A stretch of 64,000 nt of DNA. Origin: RPQJ01 sp963707145. Its GTDB lineage: Bacteria; Pseudomonadota; Gammaproteobacteria; Steroidobacterales; Steroidobacteraceae. Below the pieces are notes generated by a model. It saw nothing but the letters and a program-made list of their open reading frames with translations. It was not told the DNA's origin and ran no database searches. Every line of letters starts with the position of its first letter. Positions within the stretch are counted from its first letter, which is position 1. Both the position numbers and the translations under genes were made by a program. Where the stretch lies: NCBI GenBank assembly GCA_963707145.1, contig CAVPOQ010000005.1, forward strand, positions 137,629-201,628. Direction: 5' to 3'. Positions 9,008 through 16,687 of the stretch are shown one piece after another.

Positions 9008-9882
9008 CCTGGTTCGAGAAGATCATGCCCTCTCGCATCAAGACCGAGCGCCGCACGCGCTCGGTCCCGGAGGGGTTGTGGATCAAGTGCCCGGCCTGCG
9101 ACGCCGTGCTCTACCGCGCCGAGCTGGACCGCAACCTGCAGGTGTGCCCGAAGTGCACGCACCACATGCGCATCGGCGCCCGCGAGCGCCTCGGCCGCTT
9201 CCTCGACCCGGGCACGACCCACGAACTCGCGATCGGCGTCGAGCCCGACGATCCGCTCAGGTTCCGCGACAGCAAGAAGTACCGCGACCGCATCGCCGCG
9301 GCCCAGAAGCAGACCGGCGAGCGCGACGCGCTGGTCGTGATGGCCGGGCGCCTCGAGGGTCTCGAGATCGTCGCCTGCGCGTTCGAGTTCCGCTTCCTCG
9401 GCGGCTCGATGGGCTCGGCGGTGGGCGAGCGCTTTGCGCGCGCCGCCGAGTTCTGCATCGAGCAGCGCCGGCCGCTGGTGTGCTTCTCCTCGAGCGGCGG
9501 GGCGCGCATGCAGGAGGGACTGCTGTCGCTGCTGCAGATGAGCAAGACCAGCGCCATGCTCGCGCGGCTGGCCGCGGCGCGGCTGCCGTTCATCTCGGTG
9601 CTCACCGACCCCACCACGGGCGGCGTGTCCGCCAGTCTCGCGATGCTGGGCGACCTGAACCTCGCCGAGCCGCGCGCGCTGATCGGCTTCGCCGGCCCGC
9701 GCGTGATCGAGCAGACCGTGCGCGAGACCCTGCCCGAGGGCTTCCAGCGCAGCGAGTTCCTGCTCGAGCACGGTGCGCTCGACATGATCGTGGACCGCCG
9801 CGACCTGCGGCCGCGCATCGCCGCCGTGCTCGCCATGCTGATGCACCAGCCCGCCATCGAGAAGCCCGCCGAGTCGGCCTGA
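9004..9882 (+). CDS. accD: Acetyl-CoA carboxylase carboxyltransferase subunit beta
   Basis: A 292-residue beta subunit of the carboxyltransferase half of acetyl-CoA carboxylase, which with AccA moves the carboxyl group from biotin-BCCP to acetyl-CoA to give malonyl-CoA. The N-terminal four-cysteine zinc ribbon is visible (CPACDAVLYRAELDRN, then VCPKC). The carboxyltransferase core follows, with FEFRFLGGSMGSAVGERF, SSGGARMQEG and TDPTTGGVSASLAMLGD. GTG start, overlapping the truA stop. folC begins two bases after the stop, so the genes are probably co-transcribed. Confidence 0.97.
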   Translation: MTWFEKIMPSRIKTERRTRSVPEGLWIKCPACDAVLYRAELDRNLQVCPKCTHHMRIGARERLGRFLDPGTTHELAIGVEPDDPLRFRDSKKYRDRIAAAQKQTGERDALVVMAGRLEGLEIVACAFEFRFLGGSMGSAVGERFARAAEFCIEQRRPLVCFSSSGGARMQEGLLSLLQMSKTSAMLARLAAARLPFISVLTDPTTGGVSASLAMLGDLNLAEPRALIGFAGPRVIEQTVRETLPEGFQRSEFLLEHGALDMIVDRRDLRPRIAAVLAMLMHQPAIEKPAESA

Positions 9883-9883
9883 G

Positions 9884-11158
9884 ATGCCGGCCCCGGTCCG
9901 CTTCCCGCGGCTCGAGGACTGGCTCGCCTGGCAGCAGTCGTCGCACCCGCAGGCCATCGACCTGGGCCTGGACCGCGTCTCGCGGGTGTTGTCGCGCACC
10001 GGGTGGCGCGGTGCGACGCAGCCGGTAATCACCATCGGTGGCACCAACGGCAAGGGCTCGTGCACGGCGCTGCTCGAGTCGATGCTGCGCGCCGGCGGCT
10101 ACCGCGTCGGTGCCTTCACCTCGCCGCACCTGATCGACTACCGCGAACGCATCCGCCTCGGCGGCGAGTGGGTGTCCGAGGCCTCGCTGCTCGAGGCCTT
10201 CGAGCGCATCGCCGACGCCTGCGGCAGCGACACCCTGACGTTCTTCGAGTACAACGCGCTCGCGGCGCTGCTCGTGTTCGAGACCGGCTGCCCCGACGCG
10301 ATCCTGCTCGAGGTCGGCATGGGCGGCCGCCTCGACGCCGTCAACGTGGTGGATGCGGACGTCGCGATCGTCGTGAGCGTCGGGCTCGATCACATGGAGT
10401 TCCTGGGCCCCGACGTCGAGTCCATCGCGCGCGAGAAGGCCGGCATCTTCCGGGCGGGACGAGTCGCCGTCTGCGGGATGTCCGATCCGCCTGTTTCACT
10501 GGTTGCGGCCGCGAGCGCGCTCGGCGGCCGGCTGCTGGTGCGCGAGCGGGATTTCGAGGGACGCCAGCGGCCGGACGGCAGCTGGGACTACGCGGATGCG
10601 CAGGGGCGGATGGAGCGGCTGCCGCTGCCGGCCCTCGCCGGCGCAGTGCAGGTGGGCAACGCAGCGACGGCCATCGCCGCACTGCGCGGGCTTGGCTCGC
10701 GACTGGCGCTGCGTCGCGAGGCGGTGGAGGAGGGCCTGCGCTCCGTGCGGCTGCCCGGCCGCTTCCAGCGCATCGCCGGCCGCGACGGCCTCGAGTGGGT
10801 GCTCGACGTGGCCCACAATCCCGACGCTGCCACGGCGCTCGCCGCGAGCCTGGCGCAGTGGCCAGCGCGCGGACGCACGCTGGCGGTCTGCGGCATGCTC
10901 GCCGACAAGGACGCGCGAGGCGTGCTCGAGGCACTGCACGGCCGCGTGGACCGCTGGTTCGCAGCGAGCACCGACGGAGCGCGCGGCCAGACGGACGCGG
11001 CGCTGGCTGCGCGTGCCGCGGAGGCCGGCATCGCCATGACTCCCGCCGGTTCGGTGACGGAGGCGATGCGGCGCGCCGCAGGCGAAGCGCGCGCCGGCGA
11101 CCGCATCGTGGTGTTCGGGTCGTTCCACACCGTCGGCCCGGCGCTCGCCTGCGTATAA
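9884..11158 (+). CDS. folC: Bifunctional folylpolyglutamate / dihydrofolate synthase
   Basis: A 424-residue Mur-ligase-type enzyme that adds glutamate to dihydropteroate and to reduced folates. The ATP-binding P-loop is in ITIGGTNGKGSCTALLE, followed by FTSPHLIDYRERI and the DHMEFLG segment with the catalytic residues of the central domain. The C-terminal domain carries LDVAHNPDAA. It starts one base after the accD stop codon. The final codons overlap a perfect -10 hexamer that may serve the next gene. Confidence 0.95.
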   Translation: MPAPVRFPRLEDWLAWQQSSHPQAIDLGLDRVSRVLSRTGWRGATQPVITIGGTNGKGSCTALLESMLRAGGYRVGAFTSPHLIDYRERIRLGGEWVSEASLLEAFERIADACGSDTLTFFEYNALAALLVFETGCPDAILLEVGMGGRLDAVNVVDADVAIVVSVGLDHMEFLGPDVESIAREKAGIFRAGRVAVCGMSDPPVSLVAAASALGGRLLVRERDFEGRQRPDGSWDYADAQGRMERLPLPALAGAVQVGNAATAIAALRGLGSRLALRREAVEEGLRSVRLPGRFQRIAGRDGLEWVLDVAHNPDAATALAASLAQWPARGRTLAVCGMLADKDARGVLEALHGRVDRWFAASTDGARGQTDAALAARAAEAGIAMTPAGSVTEAMRRAAGEARAGDRIVVFGSFHTVGPALACV

Positions 11159-11159
11159 T
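11154..11159 (+). promoter_or_regulatory. Perfect -10 hexamer at the folC stop
   Basis: TATAAT overlaps the folC stop codon and ends nine bases before the ATG of the SPOR gene. No good -35 is seen at 17 bases upstream (CGTCGG). If active, the transcript would start within a few bases of the downstream ATG, which has no evident ribosome binding site. Consensus match only. Confidence 0.3.
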
Positions 11160-11168
11160 TTCCACGCC

Positions 11169-11867
11169 ATGGATCAATCCCTCAAGGCGCGGCTGATCGG
11201 CGCCACGGTCCTCGTCGTCCTCGCCGTCCTCCTCATCCCGGAACTGCTGACGGGCCGCAAGCTCAGCGCGCCGACGGCCGAGGCTCCCGCGGCCCGCGAC
11301 ACGCGCACCTTCACGATCGAACTCGGCAGGTCGGGTGGAACGATGTCGAATCCGACGCCGGCGCCTGCGAGTTCCGCCCCGGTTCCGGCGCCCACACCGG
11401 CCGGGTCGGCATCCGCCGCCGCATCGCCGGACCTCGCGCCGCAGGGTCCCGGCGGCATCGCGACAGTGCCGGACGATGCGCCCGCGCCAGCCGGTCCAGC
11501 CATGCCCGCCGCCACGCAGCCAGACCGCACGCCGTCAGCGGCGACTGAGCCCGTCGCCGCGGCCCCGACGCCTGTGGCCGTGCAGCCGGTGGAGCCGGTG
11601 CAGGACACGGTGCCCGCCGCTGCGCCCGCCGAGGGCGGCGCCTTCCTGGTGCAGGTGGGTGCCTTCGGGTCGGCCGACGCGGCACGCAAGCTCGTGGCGG
11701 AGCTGCGGTCCGCGGGCTACTCAGCCGAGGTCGCTCCGATCACGCGCAATGGCAAGACGCTGCACCGGGTGCGCGTCGGCCCGGCCTCCGGGCGAGCGGC
11801 GGCCCGGCAGGTGGCCGGGCGGCTCCAGGCCCGCGGCCTGCCGGCGTCGGTCGTCGAAAGCGACTGA
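11169..11867 (+). CDS. dedD: SPOR-domain protein, DedD-like
   Basis: A 232-residue bitopic inner-membrane protein. An N-terminal transmembrane segment (about residues 8-26, IGATVLVVLAVLLIPELL) is followed by a long Ala/Pro-rich periplasmic linker and a C-terminal SPOR domain (FLVQVGAFGSADAARKL through VRVGPASGRAAARQVAG). SPOR domains bind glycan strands stripped of stem peptides at the division septum. DedD contributes to cell constriction in Escherichia, and the folC-dedD-cvpA-purF order is the same there. No clear ribosome binding site precedes the ATG. Confidence 0.85.
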   Translation: MDQSLKARLIGATVLVVLAVLLIPELLTGRKLSAPTAEAPAARDTRTFTIELGRSGGTMSNPTPAPASSAPVPAPTPAGSASAAASPDLAPQGPGGIATVPDDAPAPAGPAMPAATQPDRTPSAATEPVAAAPTPVAVQPVEPVQDTVPAAAPAEGGAFLVQVGAFGSADAARKLVAELRSAGYSAEVAPITRNGKTLHRVRVGPASGRAAARQVAGRLQARGLPASVVESD

Positions 11868-11878
11868 AGCCGCTCTGG

Positions 11879-11884
11879 TAAAAT
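11879..11884 (+). promoter_or_regulatory. Possible -10 element before cvpA
   Basis: TAAAAT stands out in GC-rich sequence 39 bases before the cvpA ATG, in the 56-base dedD-cvpA gap. The -35 region at the right spacing (around GAAAGC) is poor. It could drive cvpA-purF independently of the upstream genes. No PurR-like palindrome was recognised. Confidence 0.3.
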
Positions 11885-11923
11885 CCGCGACCTCTCGGCG
11901 CGGAGTCCGGACAGCACGCAGCA

Positions 11924-12427
11924 ATGACCACAGTGGACTACATCCTCGCCGCCACGGTGCTGCTGTCGATCGTCTTCGGCATGGTGCGCGGGTTCCTTCG
12001 CGAGTCGGTTGCGCTGCTCGGGTGGCTGGTCGGGTTGTGGCTCGCCTGGCGCTATGCCTTCCTGGTCGAGCCCTACCTCGGCGGGTCCGTCGCCGGCACC
12101 GAGCTGCAGGAATGGCTGGCGCGGACGATCGTCCTGCTCGCCGTGGTCGTCGCGAGCTGGCTGGTCGGGGCGATGCTCAGCTGGCTGGTGCAGCGCTCCG
12201 GGCTCACCCTCGGCGTGGACCGCCTGCTCGGCGGGCTGTTCGGCCTGGTGCGCGGCGCGGTGATCATCGGCTTCGTCGTGATGCTCGGCCAGGCGGCGCA
12301 GCTCGGCGGCGAGTCGTGGTGGCGCGAGTCGAAGCTCCTGCCGCTCGGCGAGGAGATGGCCTCGGTGCTCCGCGGCTACGTCGAGACCGGCCGGCAGTAC
12401 GTGTCGGAAAACCCCTCGGAAGCGTGA
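11924..12427 (+). CDS. cvpA: CvpA family inner-membrane protein
   Basis: A 167-residue protein with four predicted transmembrane segments, starting with YILAATVLLSIVFGMVRGF and including the conserved LLGWLVGLWLAWRYA stretch and a final GLVRGAVIIGFVVMLG helix. CvpA is needed for colicin V export in Escherichia and for bile and envelope stress resistance in some enterics; its molecular role is unsettled. It stands directly upstream of purF, a pairing conserved across gammaproteobacteria, with 10 bases between them. Confidence 0.9.
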   Translation: MTTVDYILAATVLLSIVFGMVRGFLRESVALLGWLVGLWLAWRYAFLVEPYLGGSVAGTELQEWLARTIVLLAVVVASWLVGAMLSWLVQRSGLTLGVDRLLGGLFGLVRGAVIIGFVVMLGQAAQLGGESWWRESKLLPLGEEMASVLRGYVETGRQYVSENPSEA

Positions 12428-12437
12428 GGCGCAGGCC

Positions 12438-13955
12438 ATGTGCGGCATCGTCGGCATCGTCGGCTTCAGCGCGGTCAACCAGCAGATCTACGACGCGTTG
12501 ACGGTCCTGCAGCACCGCGGTCAGGACGCCGCGGGCATCATGACGGCCCACGAGGGCGAGCTGTTCCTGCGCAAGGACAACGGGCTGGTGCGCGACGTGT
12601 TCCAGCAGCGCCACATGGTGCAGCTGAAGGGCAACGTCGGCATCGGCCACGTGCGCTATCCGACCGCCGGCTGCGAAAGCTCGGCCGAGGCGCAGCCCTT
12701 CTACGTCAACTCGCCCTACGGAATCTGCCTGGCGCACAACGGCAACCTGACCAACGCCGCCGAGCTCGCCGACGCACTGATCCGCGAGGACCGCCGCCAC
12801 CTGAACACCTCGTCGGACTCCGAGGTGCTGCTGAACGTGCTCGCGAGCGAGCTGCAGCGCGTCGGCGACCAGCGCGCCACCGTGGCCGACGTCTTCGCCG
12901 CCGTGCGTGCCGTCTACCGGCGTATCCGCGGCGGCTACGCGGTGGTCGCGATGGTGCTCGGGCACGGCGTGCTCGGCTTCCGCGACCCCAACGGCATCCG
13001 TCCGCTGGTGATCGGCACCCGCGAGGGCCCGCGCGGCCGCGAGCACATGCTGGCCTCGGAGAGCGTGGCGCTCGACCAGTCCGGCTACGAGCTGCTGCGC
13101 GACGTCGGCGCCGGCGAGGCCGTGTTCATCGACGAGCACGGGCGTCTGCACAGCCAGCAGTGCGCTGAAACGACGCGCCACGCGCCGTGCATCTTCGAGT
13201 ACGTGTACTTCGCGCGGCCCGACTCGATCATCGACAACATCTCGGTGTACAAGGCGCGCCTGCGCATGGGCGAGCTGCTCGCCGAGAAACTCCGCCGCGA
13301 GCGGCCGAACCACGACATCGACGTGGTGATCCCGATCCCCGACACCAGCCGCACCAGCGCCCTTCAGGTGGCGCAGCGGCTCGGTGTGAAGTACCGCGAG
13401 GGGTTCATCAAGAACCGCTACATCGGGCGCACCTTCATCATGCCGGGGCAGGAGCAGCGGGCGAAGTCCGTGCGCAGCAAGCTCAATCCCATCGACCTGG
13501 AGTTCCGCGGCAAGAACGTGCTGCTGGTGGACGACTCGATCGTGCGCGGCACCACCTCGGCCCAGATCATCGAGGTGGCGCGCGAGGCCGGTGCGCGCAG
13601 GGTCTATTTCGCCTCGGCCGCCCCGCCTGTGCGCTACCCGAACGTCTACGGCATCGACATGCCGGCGGCCTCCGAGCTCGTGGCGGCCGGGCGGACCGAG
13701 GACGAGGTGGCGCGCATCATCGGTGCGGACTGGCTCATCTACCAGGACCTCTCTGACCTCGTCCGGGCGGTCCGCCACCACGATTCGCAGGTCCAGGACT
13801 TCGACACCTCCTGCTTCTCCGGCGAGTACGTCACCAACGACGTCACGCCCGAGTACCTCGCCCGCCTGCAGGCGGAGCGCTCCGACCACGCAAAGACGCA
13901 GCGCAGCTCGGCGGGCGTCGGCCGCGGCTCGCTCAAGGTCGTGGGCTCGCCCTGA
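12438..13955 (+). CDS. purF: Amidophosphoribosyltransferase
   Basis: A 505-residue PurF, the first committed step of purine synthesis: glutamine and PRPP give 5-phosphoribosylamine. The start MCGIVGIVGF exposes the catalytic Cys2 of the class II glutamine amidotransferase domain after Met removal, with no propeptide. The PRPP-binding loop is in KNVLLVDDSIVRGTTSAQI, and KNRYIGRTFIMP is also typical. It completes the dedD-cvpA-purF order. The next gene, a kinase, begins 21 bases later and is not part of the usual purF neighbourhood. Confidence 0.97.
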   Translation: MCGIVGIVGFSAVNQQIYDALTVLQHRGQDAAGIMTAHEGELFLRKDNGLVRDVFQQRHMVQLKGNVGIGHVRYPTAGCESSAEAQPFYVNSPYGICLAHNGNLTNAAELADALIREDRRHLNTSSDSEVLLNVLASELQRVGDQRATVADVFAAVRAVYRRIRGGYAVVAMVLGHGVLGFRDPNGIRPLVIGTREGPRGREHMLASESVALDQSGYELLRDVGAGEAVFIDEHGRLHSQQCAETTRHAPCIFEYVYFARPDSIIDNISVYKARLRMGELLAEKLRRERPNHDIDVVIPIPDTSRTSALQVAQRLGVKYREGFIKNRYIGRTFIMPGQEQRAKSVRSKLNPIDLEFRGKNVLLVDDSIVRGTTSAQIIEVAREAGARRVYFASAAPPVRYPNVYGIDMPAASELVAAGRTEDEVARIIGADWLIYQDLSDLVRAVRHHDSQVQDFDTSCFSGEYVTNDVTPEYLARLQAERSDHAKTQRSSAGVGRGSLKVVGSP

Positions 13956-13976
13956 TCGGGAGGGCAGGGGCACGCG

Positions 13977-15230
13977 GTGACGTTGAAGATCCTGATCGTC
14001 AGCGACCGACCGGACTATCGCCAGCTGCTCGCGCACCACGTCACGCTCGAGTGGCCTGACGCGCTGCCGGCCGAGTACGAGGCGGCCTCGCGCGGCCCGC
14101 TGCGCCCGGGCTTCACCGGCTCTGCCTACGACGCCGTGCTGCTCGACGAGGGGGTCGCCGACGGCCGCGGCCTCGAGTGGCTCGAGGACCTGAGCGAGCG
14201 GCCCGACTTCCCGCCGATCGTCTATTTCGCTGCCTCGGTGGAGCAGGCCGCGATCGAGCGCGCGCTCGCCTCGGGTGCGGCCCGCGTCCTGCCGCGCGGG
14301 GAGTTCGAGCACGCGCAACTGGTGGGGGTGCTGCGCGGCGTGCTGGCGCGACGGCGCAACGTGCTCGCCGACACCTCACGCGTGGCGCGGCAGCCGCCGG
14401 AGCTGGACCGGTTCGGCTCGATCCGGGTGCGCGGGCACCACTGCCTGCGCCGCCTCGCGGTGGGTGGCTCCTCGAGCGTGTTCCTGGCGCAGTGCCAGCG
14501 CAGCGGCCAGCAGCGGGTGCTCAAGATCTTCCGGCAGGTACCGGACGTCGTGGAGGGCGGCACCACCTTCGAGCGCTTCCTGCGCGAGTACGAGCTGGTC
14601 GCCCACCTTGACCACCCCAACATCGCCCGCATCTACGACATCGGCGTCGCCGACGACCATGTGTTTCTGGCCATGGAGTACTTCCCCGGCGGCGACCTGC
14701 GCTCGCGGATGCGCGCGCCAATGGGTTGCCGCGAGGCGCTCGGCTACCTGCGCCAGCTCACGGCGGCGCTCGGGGCGCTGCACGCGATCGGCGTCCTGCA
14801 CCGGGACGTGAAGCCCGGCAACGTGCTGCTGCGCGATGACGGCAGCCTCGCCTTCATCGACTTCGGGCTCGCGCGCCAGCTCGGGCTCGAGAGCGACATC
14901 ACCGGCGACGGCGCGATCTTCGGCACTCCCCACTACATGAGCCCGGAGCAGGGCCATGGCCTGCCGCTCGACGAGCGCAGCGACCTCTACAGCCTCGGCG
15001 TCATGCTCCACGAAATGCTCACCGGCGAGAAACCCTACGTCGCCGAGACGCCGCTCGCCGTGATCTACCGCCATGCGAAGGCGCCGTTGCCGCGCCTGCC
15101 GGAATCGGCCGCGCGCCTGCAGCCGCTGCTCGACGCGCTGCTCGCGAAGCAGGCGACGGAACGGCCCGCCTCCGCACAGGAACTCCTCGCGCGCATCGAC
15201 GCGCTGTCCGCCGGGACGGCGCCGGCATGA
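13977..15230 (+). CDS. Receiver-like domain fused to a Ser/Thr protein kinase
   Basis: A 417-residue fusion. Residues 1-125 resemble a CheY-like receiver (KILIVSDRPDYR; putative acceptor Asp57 in YDAVLLDEG), but the usual Lys is Arg107 (RVLPRGEF) and the switch Thr/Ser position reads FAAS, so phosphorylation control may be altered. Residues about 150-410 are a complete Hanks-type kinase: glycine loop GGSSSV (163-168), Lys183 in VLKIF, catalytic HRDVKPGN (275-282), DFG (295-297) and an SPE version of APE (322-324). No transmembrane segment, so probably cytosolic. GTG start with an AGGG-rich site upstream. The stop overlaps the miaE start (ATGA). Targets are unknown, and no cognate phosphatase or sensor kinase is adjacent. 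Confidence 0.88.
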   Translation: MTLKILIVSDRPDYRQLLAHHVTLEWPDALPAEYEAASRGPLRPGFTGSAYDAVLLDEGVADGRGLEWLEDLSERPDFPPIVYFAASVEQAAIERALASGAARVLPRGEFEHAQLVGVLRGVLARRRNVLADTSRVARQPPELDRFGSIRVRGHHCLRRLAVGGSSSVFLAQCQRSGQQRVLKIFRQVPDVVEGGTTFERFLREYELVAHLDHPNIARIYDIGVADDHVFLAMEYFPGGDLRSRMRAPMGCREALGYLRQLTAALGALHAIGVLHRDVKPGNVLLRDDGSLAFIDFGLARQLGLESDITGDGAIFGTPHYMSPEQGHGLPLDERSDLYSLGVMLHEMLTGEKPYVAETPLAVIYRHAKAPLPRLPESAARLQPLLDALLAKQATERPASAQELLARIDALSAGTAPA

Positions 15231-15817
15231 GCGGCCCGTCCGAGCTGCTGCTGGCGGCCACCGATCCCGCGTGGTTCGAGCTTGCCGCCGGTCGCACCGG
15301 CGACCTGCTGCTCGACCACGCCAACTGCGAGAAGAAGGCGGCGTCCACCGCACTTGCACTGATGTTCGCGTACCCCGAGGACTTCGAGCTCGCGGGACGC
15401 ATGTCGAGGCTCGCGCGCGAGGAGCTGCGGCACTTCGAGTTGGTGCAGCGCCTGCTCATGGAGCAGGGCGTCGCTTTCCGGCGCGTGAGTCCCTCACGCT
15501 ACGCCGAGGGACTGCGCCGCTGCGTGTCCCGCAGCGAGCCGCAGCGGCGTCGCGACCTGCTGCTCTGCGGTGCGCTCATCGAGGCGCGCTCGCACGAGCG
15601 CTTCATCGGGCTGATCGCCCGGCTGGCCGAGCCGCTCGCCGCGTTCTACGCCTCGCTCGCGGCCGCCGAGGCGCGTCACGCGGGGCTGTACCTGCGGCTC
15701 GCAGGCCGCGGCGGCGAGCCCGTCGAGGCGCGGCTCGCCGAACTCGCGGCGGTCGAGGCCGGACTCGCCACGGCCCCGGATGCCGAGTTCCGCTTCCACT
15801 CAGGCACGCCGGCGTAG
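15227..15817 (+). CDS. miaE: tRNA-(ms2io6A)-hydroxylase
   Basis: A 196-residue ferritin-like diiron monooxygenase. MiaE hydroxylates the isopentenyl group of ms2i6A at position 37 of tRNAs that read U-starting codons. The iron-ligand motifs are visible in order: DHANCEKKAAS, REELRHFELV, EARSHERF and EARHAGLY. The length fits the shorter MiaE type. It overlaps the kinase gene by four bases, which suggests co-translation of a signalling protein and a tRNA-modifying enzyme. It converges with lpxH, 22 bases away. MiaA and MiaB are not in the window. Confidence 0.9.
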   Translation: MSGPSELLLAATDPAWFELAAGRTGDLLLDHANCEKKAASTALALMFAYPEDFELAGRMSRLAREELRHFELVQRLLMEQGVAFRRVSPSRYAEGLRRCVSRSEPQRRRDLLLCGALIEARSHERFIGLIARLAEPLAAFYASLAAAEARHAGLYLRLAGRGGEPVEARLAELAAVEAGLATAPDAEFRFHSGTPA

Positions 15818-15839
15818 GCCGACCGGGTCGCCGCGCGGT

Positions 15840-16580
15840 TCAGCGCGGCAACGCGCGCAGTTCGAAGCCCTCGCGCGACCACGCCAGCACGCTGCCCTGC
15901 GCGTACCAGTCGCCGAGCACGATGCGCCGCGCGCCCGCACCGTCCACCGCGAGCTCGTGCACTGCCGGACGGTGCGTGTGGCCGTGGATCAGCGTGCGCA
16001 CCCGCGCGTCGCGCAGTGCCTCTGCCACGGCCGCGGCGTTCACGTCCATGATCTCGGGTGCCGTGGCACCCACGTGCGCGCGGCTGCCGGCGCGCAGGCG
16101 GCGGGCGAGTGCGCGGCGCCGGGCGAGGCTCAGGTGCCGCAGCGTCCAGAGCACCACCGGGCTGCGCAGGATGCGGCGCAGGCGCTGGTAGCTCGCATCG
16201 TCGGTGCACAGCACGTCGCCGTGCATCAGCAGCACGCGCTCGCCGTAGAGGTCCACGACCGTGCCGTCCTCGAGCAGCACGGCGCCCGTCTCGCGGCAGA
16301 ACCGCTCGCCGATCAGGAAATCGCGGTTGCCGCGCATCACGAAGCAGGGCACGCCTGCGTCCGTGAGACCGCGCAGCGCCGCGACGATCGCGCGCACCGC
16401 GGGGTCCGGATCGTCATCGCCGAGCCAGACCTCGAACAGGTCACCGAGCACGTAGAGCGCGTCGGCACGCCGGGCGTCCCCCGCGAGGAACGCAAGGAAC
16501 TGCCGGGCGATGGCCGGATCGGCGGGGTCGAGGTGCAGGTCCGAGACGAACAGCGTGACCGACGGGTGCGAGCCGTGCAT
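15840..16580 (-). CDS. lpxH: UDP-2,3-diacylglucosamine diphosphatase
   Basis: A 246-residue calcineurin-like phosphoesterase. LpxH hydrolyses UDP-2,3-diacylglucosamine to lipid X and UMP in lipid A synthesis, at the inner-membrane face. Metal-ligand motifs are all present: FVSDLHLDP, GDLFEVWLGDDD, RGNRDFLIG, LMHGD and IHGHTHRP. The length is close to the Escherichia enzyme. It is divergent from gltX, with 107 bases between the start codons and no strong promoter recognised there. Confidence 0.95.
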   Translation of the reverse strand: MHGSHPSVTLFVSDLHLDPADPAIARQFLAFLAGDARRADALYVLGDLFEVWLGDDDPDPAVRAIVAALRGLTDAGVPCFVMRGNRDFLIGERFCRETGAVLLEDGTVVDLYGERVLLMHGDVLCTDDASYQRLRRILRSPVVLWTLRHLSLARRRALARRLRAGSRAHVGATAPEIMDVNAAAVAEALRDARVRTLIHGHTHRPAVHELAVDGAGARRIVLGDWYAQGSVLAWSREGFELRALPR

Positions 16581-16687
16581 CGGTGCCTCCGTGGCCGGGA
16601 TTCAGGTGGCGATGGTACGGCGTGCGGACGCGGCGCGGCCAGCGCCGGTCCCGGACCCGCCGGCACGATCCGGTAACATGCGCAGTC

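Noticed and set aside
16583..16687. N-terminal extension of gltX
   Set aside because: The in-frame extension upstream of 16688 has no conserved residues and would run antisense to the lpxH leader.
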